DNA of 64,000 nt, from contig JAYXKI010000007.1 of assembly GCA_037892935.1 (NCBI GenBank), forward strand, positions 1,798,001 to 1,862,000, written 5' to 3'. The stretch's first letter is position 1. Every line of letters starts with the position of its first letter. This DNA comes from Phlebopus portentosus. Taxonomy: Eukaryota; Basidiomycota; Agaricomycetes; Boletales; Boletinellaceae. Made by a program: the position numbers and the translations under genes. Below, one piece after another: positions 1 through 10,640 of this stretch. The notes beneath the pieces are model-generated. The model was given only the letters and a program-made list of their open reading frames with translations. It did no database searches and was not told where the DNA came from.

Positions 1-3000
1 TCTGGTCTAGTTCGAACTGTACCAGGTAAGTCTTCTGCATATATGCGTGATAATGCATCTGCTAAGATATTTTCAGTTCCTGCAACATAGATTACTTCGA
101 AGTCGAAATCCGACAATTTCTCTATCCATCTAGCTTGTCTGCCACTTAGATTCGGCTGTTCGAATAAGTGTTGCAGTGGTTTATGATCTGTAAACCATCG
201 GAAATGTGCTCCTTGAAGTAAGTTTTTGTGTCTGAGCATAGTCTCGACTCCTGCTAACAATTCCTTGTCATGTACAGGATAGTTCTGCTGTGCAGAATTC
301 AACTTAGCGGAATAAAATGCAGCGACCTTTGCATTTTGCCAGTCTTCTCCTTGGCTGATTATTCCTCCAATTCCAGTGTGAGACGCGTCTGTAGTTACAT
401 TGATTGGAGGTGCGTTCTTTCCATACTGCAAAACTACGCGGTGATGATTCTGAAAATCATGTACCAGTTTTACAATTTGGTCAAACGCTCGTTGTTCAGT
501 AAATGACCATCGAAATCGAGCAGTTTCACCCGAAATATTGGTAAGTACTCCCATTGGTATTCTTAGTTGTGGAATGTTTGGTGCTAAATATCCTACTGCT
601 CCTAAGAATCGTTTCAACGAATCTTTGCTGCTCGGTACCTTCCATTTCTGAATCGAATCTATTTTATGTGGGTCCATTCTGATACCATTATCGTCGACTA
701 TATGTCCTAATATGCGTAATTCTGATTGGAACAGTTGCATTTTGTGTTCGCTAAGGTAAAACTGTTCTTTGCGCAAAATGTCGATAACAATTTTCAGATG
801 TCGAATGTGATCTTCGACCGTATCAGAATATATCACCAGGTCATCAAGATAGATATCCATCCAATCTCCCAGGTATGGTTGAAAGATATGATTCATTAGA
901 GCTTGGTACGTCGCTCCACTATTACAATCTCCCAATTGCATTACTTGACTAACCATTGTGCCGTCAGGTGTATTGAATATAGTTCTCGATACATGTTCTG
1001 GGACAACTCGAATTTGCTCGTAAGCATCTTTTCCATCTATTAATGATCTGTATTTCTTGGATGCGACTCTGCGAAGTACAGATTCAATGTCGGGCAATGG
1101 TGAAGATAATTTTCGAGTATTCGCGTTCCGATCTCGTAAGTCTACAACCGTTCTCAATCGAATCAGTCCGTCTTTATTCTTACGAGGTTTTTGCAGCAAT
1201 AACATTGGCATTGCGTTTGAACCGGTAACTACTTTCCATCTTCCACTTTGAATGTAGTCCTTACGTTTTTCTTTCCATTGTTCTCTCAAGGGATCTGGAC
1301 ATGTCGAACGACGAAATTTATATTTCTTAGTCTCGTCTATCAATGGAATAGAATGATTTATTGCTCGAAGTGGTGGTAAGGAAGTTTGCGAAGCATCTTT
1401 GAATAGATCTCGTGCGTATTCCTTAATTTCCAGCCGGCATTTCTCAAGTTCGCGTTCGTAAGTGTCAATTACCATCGAAGAAAGGTTTGTGATTTGTTCA
1501 CCTTCCAATGGTAATGGATCTGAGCTTTCGATCCAGATTCTTGGTTGGTTGAAACCAATCGAAACTTTGTGTTGGTACAAAAATGGTGTCCCTAGGATGA
1601 TATCATAATTGTCCAAATTCATTATGTCGAAATGTCTCTTACATTTCACACTCCCAAACTTGAGTTCTGCCGAGGCACAGTAATTCACTTTCGTTCTCGA
1701 TCCTTGGGCTGCCAATTGCACTGCTAACGGTTTTGCTAGTGGAATTCGTCTTAGACCAATCTGATCAGCAAATTTCGATGATACAAAGTCTGCAAGTGAT
1801 CCTGAGTCGACCAAAGCTCTTGCAGGCTGTCCCTCAAGATGTACAATCACGACTATGGGACTCGGGATACTTCTCTTGAAGTCTTTTGCGTAAGCAGATG
1901 TTCGTTCGAGCATAGGTACAGAATGTACGTTTTTCTTAGTCTGTACAGCGTTCACGGAGTAGCTCCTGACAATATATTCATACTTAATCTTTGTCACAGT
2001 ATTTTCGTTTGCTCGCTCCAATATGCCATGTACTAGGTAAGCTAGTGCACAATACACTAAGAATTCACATTCCTGCTCTGAGTAACCTCGCAACAAGTTT
2101 ATAACTTGTTGATTATTCCATGGTACGTCCAAATCGAATAGTCGTGGTTCAAAATATTGCTCAATTCCAGGTTCGTCTAGGTGATCGAACAGTCTAGGGT
2201 TGAAGATATCTTCGATTTCTTCCCTTACCCCATTCGTATTCACAACATCTGGTGAGTATCTTGCTTCTCTTCCTAAAGCATACCATGTTCTTATGTCGAA
2301 TTCAGGCATGTACGCCAATTCGACTGGTAACATGAATTCATCTCTGTCCCACCAATCTTCGACACAGAAATATTCGTCATTTACTCTGGTAACCTGGAAC
2401 CGTTTCAAAATGCCATACTGGTGTTTCCATTTCTTGACGCATTTTCGGTCAAATGGGTAAGGTATCCCATTTTTCAAGCATTCAATCGCACCATAACTGA
2501 ACGCATCCTTATATTCCCATGGTTTCTTTCCATTGCAACGTATCATTCTTGGTTTGGTGAATTTCCCTGTGTGATGTTTCAATGGTTTGACATTCAATTC
2601 GCGTTCTGATGCATTTGACTGATAGGTTACAAAATGGTTGGTGTTTAGTAGATCCGTTCGAGACAAGCGGAACATGTCTCGTATGAGTTCGTAACTCATC
2701 GGATCGCTCTCCAACTCATCATCAGGTTCGTCGTATTCGGTCTCGTCAACATATATCATTGAGGCATTGATTGTATGTTGTCCAGCTGATGATGAAGCTC
2801 CTTGTGTAACCACTTCCAGGTCTAGGTACTGTTCGTCTCGATTCATCGAACGAAGCTTGTCCAACGCTGCGTAATTGACAGTTACTGCGTTGGAGGTGCT
2901 AGGTAGCGTCGTTTCCATTTTGACAGTACTCTTAGTTGGGCAATCTTTCGCCATGTGTCCAACTTGCTCGCATATGAAACATTGATTTTTAGCTCGCATT

Positions 3001-5861
3001 TCATCCAGTTTCTCCTTACTCCATTTCTTTACATATGGATTCTCGGTCTTTGGACGTCTATCTTTCTTAGGTGCGCCTTTCTTCTTATTTCTCTCGTCTC
3101 TGTCCTTATTCTTTGCATTATTAGGGCGAATGTTTGTGCTGTTAGCACTAACATTCCGATGAGACGGTTTTGCACGTGATCGTTCGCTTTCCTCAAATCG
3201 ACGTCTGTTCTTCCATGGCTGCTTGCCTTTGACATTTGGGGAGTGTTTACGTTCTTCTGGACGTTCAGAACGTAAATTTTGCTGACTATAATTTTTGGTA
3301 TAAATTCCCTCGTGCCATTTTACACCAATTGCTTCGTTAGCTCGTTCTATGCTGTCCAGTCGATCATGCAGATCTTCGTAAGACACAGTATCGGGACTCA
3401 AGTTATCTAGACGCAATTGTCTTTGATATTCGGGATGTAAGCCTTCCCATACTCTGCGAATCAATTCCCTAGTTGAAATATCTCCCAGGTTTTCGGCCAT
3501 GACTTCCATTTCATACAAATATTTTTGTATATCTTTGCGTCCTTGTCTCATACGCTGGAATTGTCTTCGTAAGTCCTCAGAATAATTTGTTGGAAAGCAG
3601 TAATTCATTAACTCGGTGTAGAACTTCGACAAAGTCCATTTTTGGTCTTCAATACCTACTTTCTGGCGATAAAACTCCATTGCTTTACCTTTCAAGAAAC
3701 TAGGTAAGACACCTACTTGTTGTCTTGGAAGTCTTTCTAACCCTGTTTGGCGCATATACAAGTTTGTTTCGACCACAAACTTATTAAATTTGGTCAAGTT
3801 GGCTTCTCCATCGTACGGGGTAGGTGGAATCGCTTTTACTCCTTGAGATTGAATTTTGAGGAGTAACATGTTCTTCTTCCATCTACGTTTAGCTCGTTTC
3901 TTCTTGGATTTGGTATGTTCCGAATCACTCGAATTAATACTTGAGGGTTCCATTAACGTATCATCACTCGAATAATCAGAATCATCTGATGAAGAGCTAG
4001 ACGAACTACTTGGATTACTTGAAGATGGGCTGGTAGGTTTACGAGACGATCGACGAATTGCTTGTTTGAGAAAACTCTGATGACCTAAATTCTCAGAAGG
4101 CTTGATTGACGCGAAACGACCTGTATGTCGTTCTTTCTTCTCTTTCTCATGTCTTTTGTCTCGCTTTTCCCTATTCTTGGCTTTCTTGGTCTCTTGTACT
4201 CGGGACTTGTGTCTTCCAGCAAGAATGGCTATTTTTCGTACCGACTGTCTGGGTCCATCAAGCTCACTATCAGATAATTCATCTGATAGTTTGCTTTCGT
4301 TGCCTGTGTCCGAGTCTTTGGGTGCCTTGCCTCGTCTCTTGTCATCCGAGCTCTCATCGGAACTGTGATCCGGACTTCCTGGGGGTCCTCTGTGGAATTG
4401 ACGCGTGCTATACTCGTGTCTGTCCCCGTGTTCACTTGGATCTCGCTTGATGTTCTTCTCCTTCTTTCGGTCAAATTCCCTATTGTGCTCCTTACTAGGC
4501 GATCTGGATTTGGACTTGTACCGACGATGAGTTCTCTGTTTTTCTTTCTTTTCCTTTTCAATTAGCTGGTCAGGAGATGAGGCATCCCAGGTAGACGGTC
4601 CGGCGTATCCTGAGCGAAAGGTCTGCGTGCGTGCCTCTTTGGCACGCATTCTCTCCTCTTCTTGTTCTTGCATACGTCTGAACTTGATTGCCTGAAGGTA
4701 CTCCATCTGCTGATCTATATCGGAGATAGACGTGAAGGCCAGTCCCACGTTTCCGTAATTATCAGGGTCTGGTAATTTACCCTTAAATTTTGCTGGTGTC
4801 TTCGTGTCCTGACTCATAGATTCCTGGTCATATCCTGATACTCGAAGAGATCCGCTGGAGATGGGCAACCCTACTGCGCTAGCGGAAGCCCACTCTCGTA
4901 TCTCCTCTGCACGACGTTGAAACCGCTTCTCTTCTTTCTGGGCCCTCCTGTCCGCTTTACGCTCGGCCTTACTTTTCGAGTCGGTCTGAGTCGAGAAAAC
5001 CGAGAACTGATCATCTTCGTTCTCTTCCTCGACTTTGTCGGACTTGCGGCTCCCTTCCCAAGGTGGATTATTCAACTCTTCATTGAGTTTCTTTACTGCC
5101 TCCTTAAGAGGAATATTTGATTCGCCTCGTGGCGCAACCACGAATCTATTGGATTCGTCTAGTCCAAATTCGAGCCTCATGTCAGTGAACATGCGTTGCA
5201 CTTTCTGCGCAGCTGATTCGAGTTCTTGCGTCGATAATTCCTTACTGGTACGTTTACCTTCGGAATTTCGTCTATTCCTGCTTACTGGGATAAAACCTTC
5301 GTTATCAGCTGTGGTATGGCTCAGTACATTACTTGGTACTGTGCTATGCTGACTCATGGGGGTCTGTTCCCCAGTTCTGGTGCGTGTTCCCAAATTTCTT
5401 TCTGATTTTACTGGTTCTGATGTAATTACAGTAGCTGGACCGGTCGAAGGGTAGTACCCCGCCGGTTTCCAGTTGGATATAGACGGATTATCATCAACGT
5501 CAATCCGGTGAGTACCTTGTACTTCTTTGGTAACATTCGCGGGATTGGCACGCGGTTCTTCGCGAGGTCTTTCGACTCTCTCGCGGAAAATTTGAGCTGC
5601 ATCCCTGATGCGCCCCTTCGCAGGCGGAACTACCGCTGCGGTATCTCGGTGAGCGTCCCCACCAGTCAGAGTATCTTCTTCTGACTCTTTTCTCTTCGTT
5701 TGTTCAGTACGAATCGAATTCGGGGAGAGTTGTTCTTCAACAACCCCCACAGACAGCCGTCTACCCCAGTATTGACGTTTTACAATCGGTATGTCTCTAT
5801 TGACTTCCCGAACACGTCCTTCCTTGTTGCGCAACGTTATAATATTCTTTGGTGGATCCAT
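1..5861 (-). CDS. Ty3/gypsy retrotransposon Gag-Pol polyprotein, 3' part beyond window
   Basis: A single minus-strand frame starts at the ATG at 5861 and stays open to base 1 (1953 complete codons), so the true stop lies off the left edge. Order of parts: a long charged, low-complexity N-terminal region; a Gag-like region; a CCHC zinc knuckle at residues 961-974 (C-X2-C-X4-H-X4-C); about 370 residues of unassigned linker; a retropepsin-type aspartic protease with DSG at 1352-1354; reverse transcriptase with YLDD at 1671-1674; RNase H with its first catalytic Asp near 1825 and an ADALSR motif near the edge. Integrase should follow outside the window. Gag and Pol are in one frame, so no frameshift is needed. 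I saw no in-frame stop in the stretches I translated. The open frame suggests a recent or still coding-competent insertion. Confidence 0.93.
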   Translation of the reverse strand, partial: MDPPKNIITLRNKEGRVREVNRDIPIVKRQYWGRRLSVGVVEEQLSPNSIRTEQTKRKESEEDTLTGGDAHRDTAAVVPPAKGRIRDAAQIFRERVERPREEPRANPANVTKEVQGTHRIDVDDNPSISNWKPAGYYPSTGPATVITSEPVKSERNLGTRTRTGEQTPMSQHSTVPSNVLSHTTADNEGFIPVSRNRRNSEGKRTSKELSTQELESAAQKVQRMFTDMRLEFGLDESNRFVVAPRGESNIPLKEAVKKLNEELNNPPWEGSRKSDKVEEENEDDQFSVFSTQTDSKSKAERKADRRAQKEEKRFQRRAEEIREWASASAVGLPISSGSLRVSGYDQESMSQDTKTPAKFKGKLPDPDNYGNVGLAFTSISDIDQQMEYLQAIKFRRMQEQEEERMRAKEARTQTFRSGYAGPSTWDASSPDQLIEKEKKEKQRTHRRYKSKSRSPSKEHNREFDRKKEKNIKRDPSEHGDRHEYSTRQFHRGPPGSPDHSSDESSDDKRRGKAPKDSDTGNESKLSDELSDSELDGPRQSVRKIAILAGRHKSRVQETKKAKNREKRDKRHEKEKKERHTGRFASIKPSENLGHQSFLKQAIRRSSRKPTSPSSSNPSSSSSSSSDDSDYSSDDTLMEPSSINSSDSEHTKSKKKRAKRRWKKNMLLLKIQSQGVKAIPPTPYDGEANLTKFNKFVVETNLYMRQTGLERLPRQQVGVLPSFLKGKAMEFYRQKVGIEDQKWTLSKFYTELMNYCFPTNYSEDLRRQFQRMRQGRKDIQKYLYEMEVMAENLGDISTRELIRRVWEGLHPEYQRQLRLDNLSPDTVSYEDLHDRLDSIERANEAIGVKWHEGIYTKNYSQQNLRSERPEERKHSPNVKGKQPWKNRRRFEESERSRAKPSHRNVSANSTNIRPNNAKNKDRDERNKKKGAPKKDRRPKTENPYVKKWSKEKLDEMRAKNQCFICEQVGHMAKDCPTKSTVKMETTLPSTSNAVTVNYAALDKLRSMNRDEQYLDLEVVTQGASSSAGQHTINASMIYVDETEYDEPDDELESDPMSYELIRDMFRLSRTDLLNTNHFVTYQSNASERELNVKPLKHHTGKFTKPRMIRCNGKKPWEYKDAFSYGAIECLKNGIPYPFDRKCVKKWKHQYGILKRFQVTRVNDEYFCVEDWWDRDEFMLPVELAYMPEFDIRTWYALGREARYSPDVVNTNGVREEIEDIFNPRLFDHLDEPGIEQYFEPRLFDLDVPWNNQQVINLLRGYSEQECEFLVYCALAYLVHGILERANENTVTKIKYEYIVRSYSVNAVQTKKNVHSVPMLERTSAYAKDFKRSIPSPIVVIVHLEGQPARALVDSGSLADFVSSKFADQIGLRRIPLAKPLAVQLAAQGSRTKVNYCASAELKFGSVKCKRHFDIMNLDNYDIILGTPFLYQHKVSIGFNQPRIWIESSDPLPLEGEQITNLSSMVIDTYERELEKCRLEIKEYARDLFKDASQTSLPPLRAINHSIPLIDETKKYKFRRSTCPDPLREQWKEKRKDYIQSGRWKVVTGSNAMPMLLLQKPRKNKDGLIRLRTVVDLRDRNANTRKLSSPLPDIESVLRRVASKKYRSLIDGKDAYEQIRVVPEHVSRTIFNTPDGTMVSQVMQLGDCNSGATYQALMNHIFQPYLGDWMDIYLDDLVIYSDTVEDHIRHLKIVIDILRKEQFYLSEHKMQLFQSELRILGHIVDDNGIRMDPHKIDSIQKWKVPSSKDSLKRFLGAVGYLAPNIPQLRIPMGVLTNISGETARFRWSFTEQRAFDQIVKLVHDFQNHHRVVLQYGKNAPPINVTTDASHTGIGGIISQGEDWQNAKVAAFYSAKLNSAQQNYPVHDKELLAGVETMLRHKNLLQGAHFRWFTDHKPLQHLFEQPNLSGRQARWIEKLSDFDFEVIYVAGTENILADALSRIYAEDLPGTVRTRP

Positions 5862-5980
5862 AGATACGGTGAGCACTCAAAAACAACACAGAACAAATGA
5901 AAATCAGTGAAACTCAGCTATTTTTGTGTTTTTCTAGATAATAAGTCAACTATTGCGGGTACCAGTAGGTTGATCAGACC

Positions 5981-6451
5981 TGTAGGCTCCTCGACAACGT
6001 CGACTACCAAGATAGCGATCAAATACGAAGCAGTTCGGTTGAACAGTCAAAAATATGTGATGAATGGTAAGATTCGGTCACACGAGAGATTCCTCTGGCA
6101 CTCAGATCACACCGTTACTGACTGGATTAACCGTAGTATTAGAGTGATAGTCGAGAGGGAAGAATCCCTCTTACATTTGCTATCTACCAGCTATATAAAC
6201 TAAACTACACATGGGGGAAACGTGAAAACTAAAGCTAACTAAATGCATAGGGTCGCGCTCACATAAGCTATTGGTAAGATACTTAGTCATATGGTTCCGC
6301 GCGTAACGTCTGCGTTACGCTGCGGAACCCTATGGAGGAAAGCATGGTGACGGTTACTTCGTCACAGAGACGCTACCTCGACTCAGCCATTGCTGGCCAC
6401 TCTATTCGTACTTTGACATTGTATGACATTGTTTTTCTACATTTTCATACA
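5981..6451 (-). repeat. Candidate 5' LTR of the gypsy element
   Basis: The interval lies just upstream of the gag start on the minus strand. It begins TGTAGG and ends CATACA, giving TGTA/TACA inverted termini. Beyond its outer end, from about 6476, the sequence reads as a different decayed gene, so the element must end near here. A TATATA-like stretch lies around 6189-6196. The primer-binding site is not clear: a TGG-containing stretch (TGGTACCCGC on the minus strand, near 5957-5966) lies between the LTR and gag but not directly at the LTR edge. The partner LTR is outside the window, so the boundaries cannot be confirmed here. Confidence 0.5.
6293..6329. other. Strong hairpin inside the candidate LTR
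   Basis: Arms GGTTCCGC-GCGTAACG and CGTTACGC-T-GCGGAACC pair around a TCTG loop with one bulged T. Pairing continues weakly outward (CATA/TATG). Two smaller inverted repeats lie beside it: GTGACG/CGTCAC at 6347-6365 and ACATTGTATG/CATACAATGT at 6416-6455. This is a direct sequence observation; its function is unknown. Confidence 0.7.
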
Positions 6452-6475
6452 ATGTGAGCGACGGAGAAAAGGTGA

Positions 6476-7870
6476 CTGGCCTGTGGACCACATCTATTCC
6501 AGATTCTCTGGAGTTTCGACCTTATGATCACTCAGATCATGGTTGACATCGTCGTGCGCACAGGAAATACCCATGGGAGATGGTGGCCTTGAACAACTGA
6601 TCCGTCTCATTTATCTCTAACCCCCGCCGTCTCAGGATCCATCAGTAATCTTTTTGCCTGGCTTACCCTGTCTGTTTCAGCTACCGTGTAAAACTCGGAG
6701 GTGCTTGACCGGAACGCCGCTTACCAATCCAGGACTTGGATGTTATTGGATGCATTCTGTAGCGAGAATAACATCGAAGGGATTTGCTGAGGAACCGAGT
6801 GCAAGCGTGGGCAGGATACCCTGCGAGTCTCATGAATAACGTCCCAAGAGACGACAGCAGCAAGAACAAAGGCAGTGCGGACTCATGCAGGAGCTTCATA
6901 ATTTGCTCATCCTAGAGCTCTCTCTCGCGAATACAGTCGAGGTAGATCATCCGTCATTTTCAGTAGTAAGCTGACTGATTTGGAACCCGTGTAGGAGCAG
7001 CAAAATGTCGCCACCTCGACGCTGAAACGACAGTCCCAACAGATCTTCTGCTAGTGCCACGCATCCGGAACGGCAGCACCGGTGATTACAGTTACCGGAC
7101 AAAGGAATGATATGTCCGGGACAGTCGTAGCGCTCCGAGTCTGGGAAAACAAGGTCCTTCGATATTAAAGAACCGCTCACAGACAGCCCGAGTTCGTATG
7201 ACTGATGCTTCAACCTCTAGTACTCCGTCGACATCAACTTCTCAACCGGACTCGGAGGCGGAAGACGATGGCGAGCCTCACACAGCCGAAATACAGATTA
7301 AAATATAGCCCCATCTCATGGGCACACACATGGTCAACATACGGTTGGCTTTGTTTCCTCACCGGTAGCCACTGCTGGTGTTGCCGGCACTTCAAACACA
7401 CAGGACGCAGGCATGGTGCTCCCGGCGCTATTGATGCGACGCATCGCAGCCGCGCAAACACACCCTTACGCCTCGTGCAGTACTTGCCACGCTACCTTTG
7501 CATATCAATAAGCGTCCTTGCGATATTTCCCGTCTCCAAGCGCCTGCCCCTATTGCAATACCTGTCGCTGCAGAGGACGCAGGTCCTCGGGAACCCGACA
7601 TCAGCCAACTCAGGCAGTCTATATATGCTAACGTTGCACAGCGAGAGCTCCAGGTCCAGCGCCTACTCCTAGACCTTCACATGGACATCATCTCCATCAC
7701 CATCGTCACATAGAGGAGCAAGGACCGTACCGTGAAGACGGCGTGCTACTTGGCCTCCAGTTGCTCGCGTACTTGAGCAAGTGTTCACATTGTTCGTCAG
7801 GCATTCTACAAACCATCCCGCGACGGCAACTGCATGGGGACAGAATACTCGCGCTACAGAAAGCTCCGCG
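6476..7870 (+). pseudogene. Decayed MUB1/SamB-like MYND-finger gene
   Basis: No continuous frame exists, but fragments in shifting frames follow the order of the basidiomycete MUB1/SamB family as I remember it. Near 6540-6605 there is an armadillo-like N-terminal piece (EIPMGDGGLEQLIRLI). Near 7085-7145 there is a GQRNDMSGTVVALRVWE segment. Near 7200-7300 there is a serine/threonine-rich piece with SQPDSEAEDDGE. Near 7710-7775 there is an EEQGPYREDGVLLGLQLL segment followed by a broken FYKP. These are separated by stops and frameshifts, and no C-terminal MYND cysteine cluster was found. Intact members act with the ubiquitin ligase Ubr2/UbrA or in cell-cycle control. This copy is dead and lies directly beside the gypsy insertion, which may have removed its 5' end. 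The family name rests on recalled conservation, not on a search. Confidence 0.6.
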
Positions 7871-9063
7871 GTGCGTCAGACAGAAGACGGTTCTATCGCC
7901 GTTGCAGTCCTGGCGGTAGCTGCTACTGCGGGTTCCGAGATTTCCAGCTGTATGTAATGAGCCATATCAAGATCTTTATCTTCTGAGGCAAATTTCACTT
8001 CTGGCACCCTCACTCACGCTTGGTGTACTCCTGGCGCTCGGATACAGGTTCAATCTAATGCATTCCGCATTTGCGCATTACATTGTTAGTTATTGTAAGA
8101 AGACGCGCCGGAGCGCGAGATAAATACTGAATGGCGCTACCGCACTTGCTTGATAATCGCCCTCTTCATTGGTATAGAATCCATATCTGGGACTTAAGGA
8201 CCCAAGCAATGCATACTCACCAGGCTCTCGATCTTCCGGCCTTCGACAAACCACGTCCTTAGGCACGTTCAAAATGTCCGACTCGCATCTTTTGATAAGG
8301 CATAATTGCCTCCCTTCTGTATTTTACGCGCGCATTACATTGTCGCGTACCAGAAATAGACATGCACGGAAGCCCACCTCGTTCGAGGATGACATGACAT
8401 TCCGACCGACCGGGGTTCTGTTCCCTCTGACTTCGATGCTCTATGGAGCGTTTGGGTTCCATTGGTGGCTACCTTGCGCCTCCCGGCAACTCGGATCGAC
8501 CTGTCTCGTACCGAAAGTATCGTTACCTTCCAACTTGACTTCACCACGAATGACGAGTCTACCCAATTCCCGAAGTGATGTATGCAAGCTATATCACTTA
8601 TGGTTCGTGATTTATATGTCTAGTTAATACCTTCTTCAGCCTTTCTCAGAGAACAAGAGAACAGTACATCGCCAGGATGCGTGATATCGCCGCCACGAGC
8701 GCTCGCTTAAATGGTTTAAATTTAGACGGCTTCACGGCTGATCGTCGCAATAGACAACCGCAGTTACGTCGGACGATATCTCATCTTTAAGATTTCTTCC
8801 AAAATCAGCCAGATTCATTGGATTGAAAGGCACGAAATGCATCTCACCCGCCCATGCGAAAGATACGTTGAAACATGAATTTTGCAACTTATAGATCATG
8901 GCAAAACGGTTGGGGGTTTTCGCCGGGCCACGAAAGTATCTGTTTTACAGCGTTCGCATCGAAGAAAAGTGAAATCACGTCTGTCTCATTCAGTATATAT
9001 AAAGCTGTAACCTGTCTGAGTGTTAGGACTGCACACATCAGGCTCCCTTCAGCTTCTTCGATC
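7871..9063. other. Intergenic, no gene recognised; contains start of inverted-repeat arm
   Basis: No frame here looks like a gene. Positions 8190-8560, read on the minus strand, match 29100-29430 read on the plus strand. The duplicated block therefore reaches well upstream of the terpene cyclase. The remainder is promoter for the cyclase and decayed sequence. Confidence 0.6.
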
Positions 9064-10640
9064 ATGTTCTCTCTATCAAACGCTGGCGTCCGCGAATTAC
9101 AGACTGAAAACTTATCTTTATCTCCTCCGGTACAATTTACGTTTATTATAATATTTGTCGATGTCGACTCACCTACATCATTCGACTTTATCGTGTCAGA
9201 CTGATAGAGCGTCGCTGCACACCTTTCTCAGTGCATTCCTGAAACGATGCGGTATTCAATATCAAGGCTCCGAACAACCCATCGCCAAGTTTGAGGCCCT
9301 CTGTATCGCCGAAGCCTCAGCTAGGGGCTACCTTGGCGGCGATGATGCGATCCTTCGTCGTTCCATAGGGGTTGGTGCCGCGATAGGAGCGACAGGCTAT
9401 GCTCATCTGCGTGATGAAGGTGTCAAGATATACATCGCCTTATATACCGGCTTCATGACCTACCTCGACGACGTGTTCGTATCCTATATCGACGCGATCC
9501 GCGAATTTGTGCCCCGATTCGTTGCCCGTCGACCTCAGCAGCGCAAGGAACTGGACGACTTCGCTGCGCTTCTGCTGGAGATGCCCCGATTCCACAATGC
9601 CGTGGCTTGTAACATTATTTTGACGAGCACGCTCGATTATGTGTCCTCGCTTCTGATCCAGTACGATGTTCTCGGAGTTCCTGTGAGTGGACGCCAGTCC
9701 AAGGCTCTTTTTTTTTTTTTTTTGAAGGGTCGCTCTAACTGATGTCTCCTCCAGGTACCGAAGTCCGCCACGGAATACCCTGTGTTCTTCCGTCGTCTCT
9801 CCGGCATCGGCAATGGCTACGCTGCCTTCATCTTTCCTGCCAGTCTGCCCGTCCACTCCTGGATATTCGCATTCCCAGACATCGCATACTGTGTCTGCAC
9901 TCTCAAGTACGTGTACATACTTGTATTTGCGCGCAGAATTTGACGATCACTTGACGCCAACTTCACCAGTGACATGCTGTCCTTCTACAAGGAAGATTTG
10001 GCGGGAGAGGTAGAAGATACCTTGATCTGGCTCACCGCTCGCAACCGCAACATATCGGTATACGAATCGCTCTGCGCTATTGCAAACGAGACCGTGGACA
10101 CTCACAACCGCGCATTGCGCGCCCTAACGCCGTTCCAAGACGCTTATGATGCCTATCGTAATTTTGCGAGTGGGTATCATGGCTTCCATGTCGAGTCGAA
10201 GCGCTACAAACTGCAGGATCTCGGGTTATAGAAGCTAGAAATCAAATCTCCCTTTACGTGCTCATTTGATCAAACCCCCTTCTCATTATACGTCTACATG
10301 TATATTTATCCAGAACAGACAGTGATAAAGGATTCAAAAAATCCCATCGAGATCTGTGCCATTAGTTGTTTCTGTGTACGAGCGGATGTAGAGTTTGGAC
10401 TGCCGAAATAAAGACACTTCCACGCTAGCCCAAGTACTGCGCAATATATGTTTCCCGAGAGTGTCGGGTCGGGAGCTTGCAATTAATTTGATGATGCGCA
10501 ACATGCCACCATTATCATTCGGATTACATACCTAACTGAAGTCAAGGTCAACCCACCTGATTGACTTTGGCAAGATCTTTAGAGGGTAGACCACCCTGAC
10601 CGAAAGCGAGGAAAGCAACTGGGAACGTACAATCCGGGAC
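8190..10640 (+). repeat. Arm 1 of a diverged inverted duplication (partner 27260-29430)
   Basis: Four stretches match the partner arm in opposite orientation: upstream sequence (8190-8560 versus 29100-29430), the start of the cyclase promoter, all four cyclase exons with the same intron positions, and downstream sequence (10550-10615, containing CTTTAGAGGGTAGACC, versus 27285-27345). The arms have diverged outside the exons. Ends are approximate. Confidence 0.85.
9064..10231 (+). CDS. TRI5-like terpene (sesquiterpene) cyclase, copy 1
   Basis: Exons 9064-9129, 9200-9682, 9755-9906 and 9970-10231 give 320 residues. The trichodiene-synthase family cyclises farnesyl diphosphate in a Mg2+-dependent class I active site. 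The second metal motif is clear: the spliced sequence NDMLSFYKED fits N-D-x-x-S-x-x-x-E, and the codon for its N is split by intron 3. The first aspartate motif is reduced to LDDVFV, without the usual acidic residue at the end. The start was chosen because the 22-codon first exon and its 70 nt intron are conserved in copy 2 (28540-28599). No P450 or transporter lies nearby, so a full biosynthetic cluster is not visible. The T-rich tract at 9708-9723 is inside intron 2 and harmless. The product cannot be predicted. Confidence 0.88.

Noticed and set aside
7205..7672. A 155-codon plus-strand frame in the decayed region
   Set aside because: Its translation lacks any family signal, while the other frames carry the collinear MUB1/SamB fragments.
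8090..8272. A 60-codon minus-strand peptide
   Set aside because: It lies in the inverted-repeat flank; the partner sequence does not keep the frame.
8259..8462. A small minus-strand protein resembling one at 29129-29356
   Set aside because: The similarity is at the DNA level between inverted-repeat arms; the frames shift and neither is a plausible gene.
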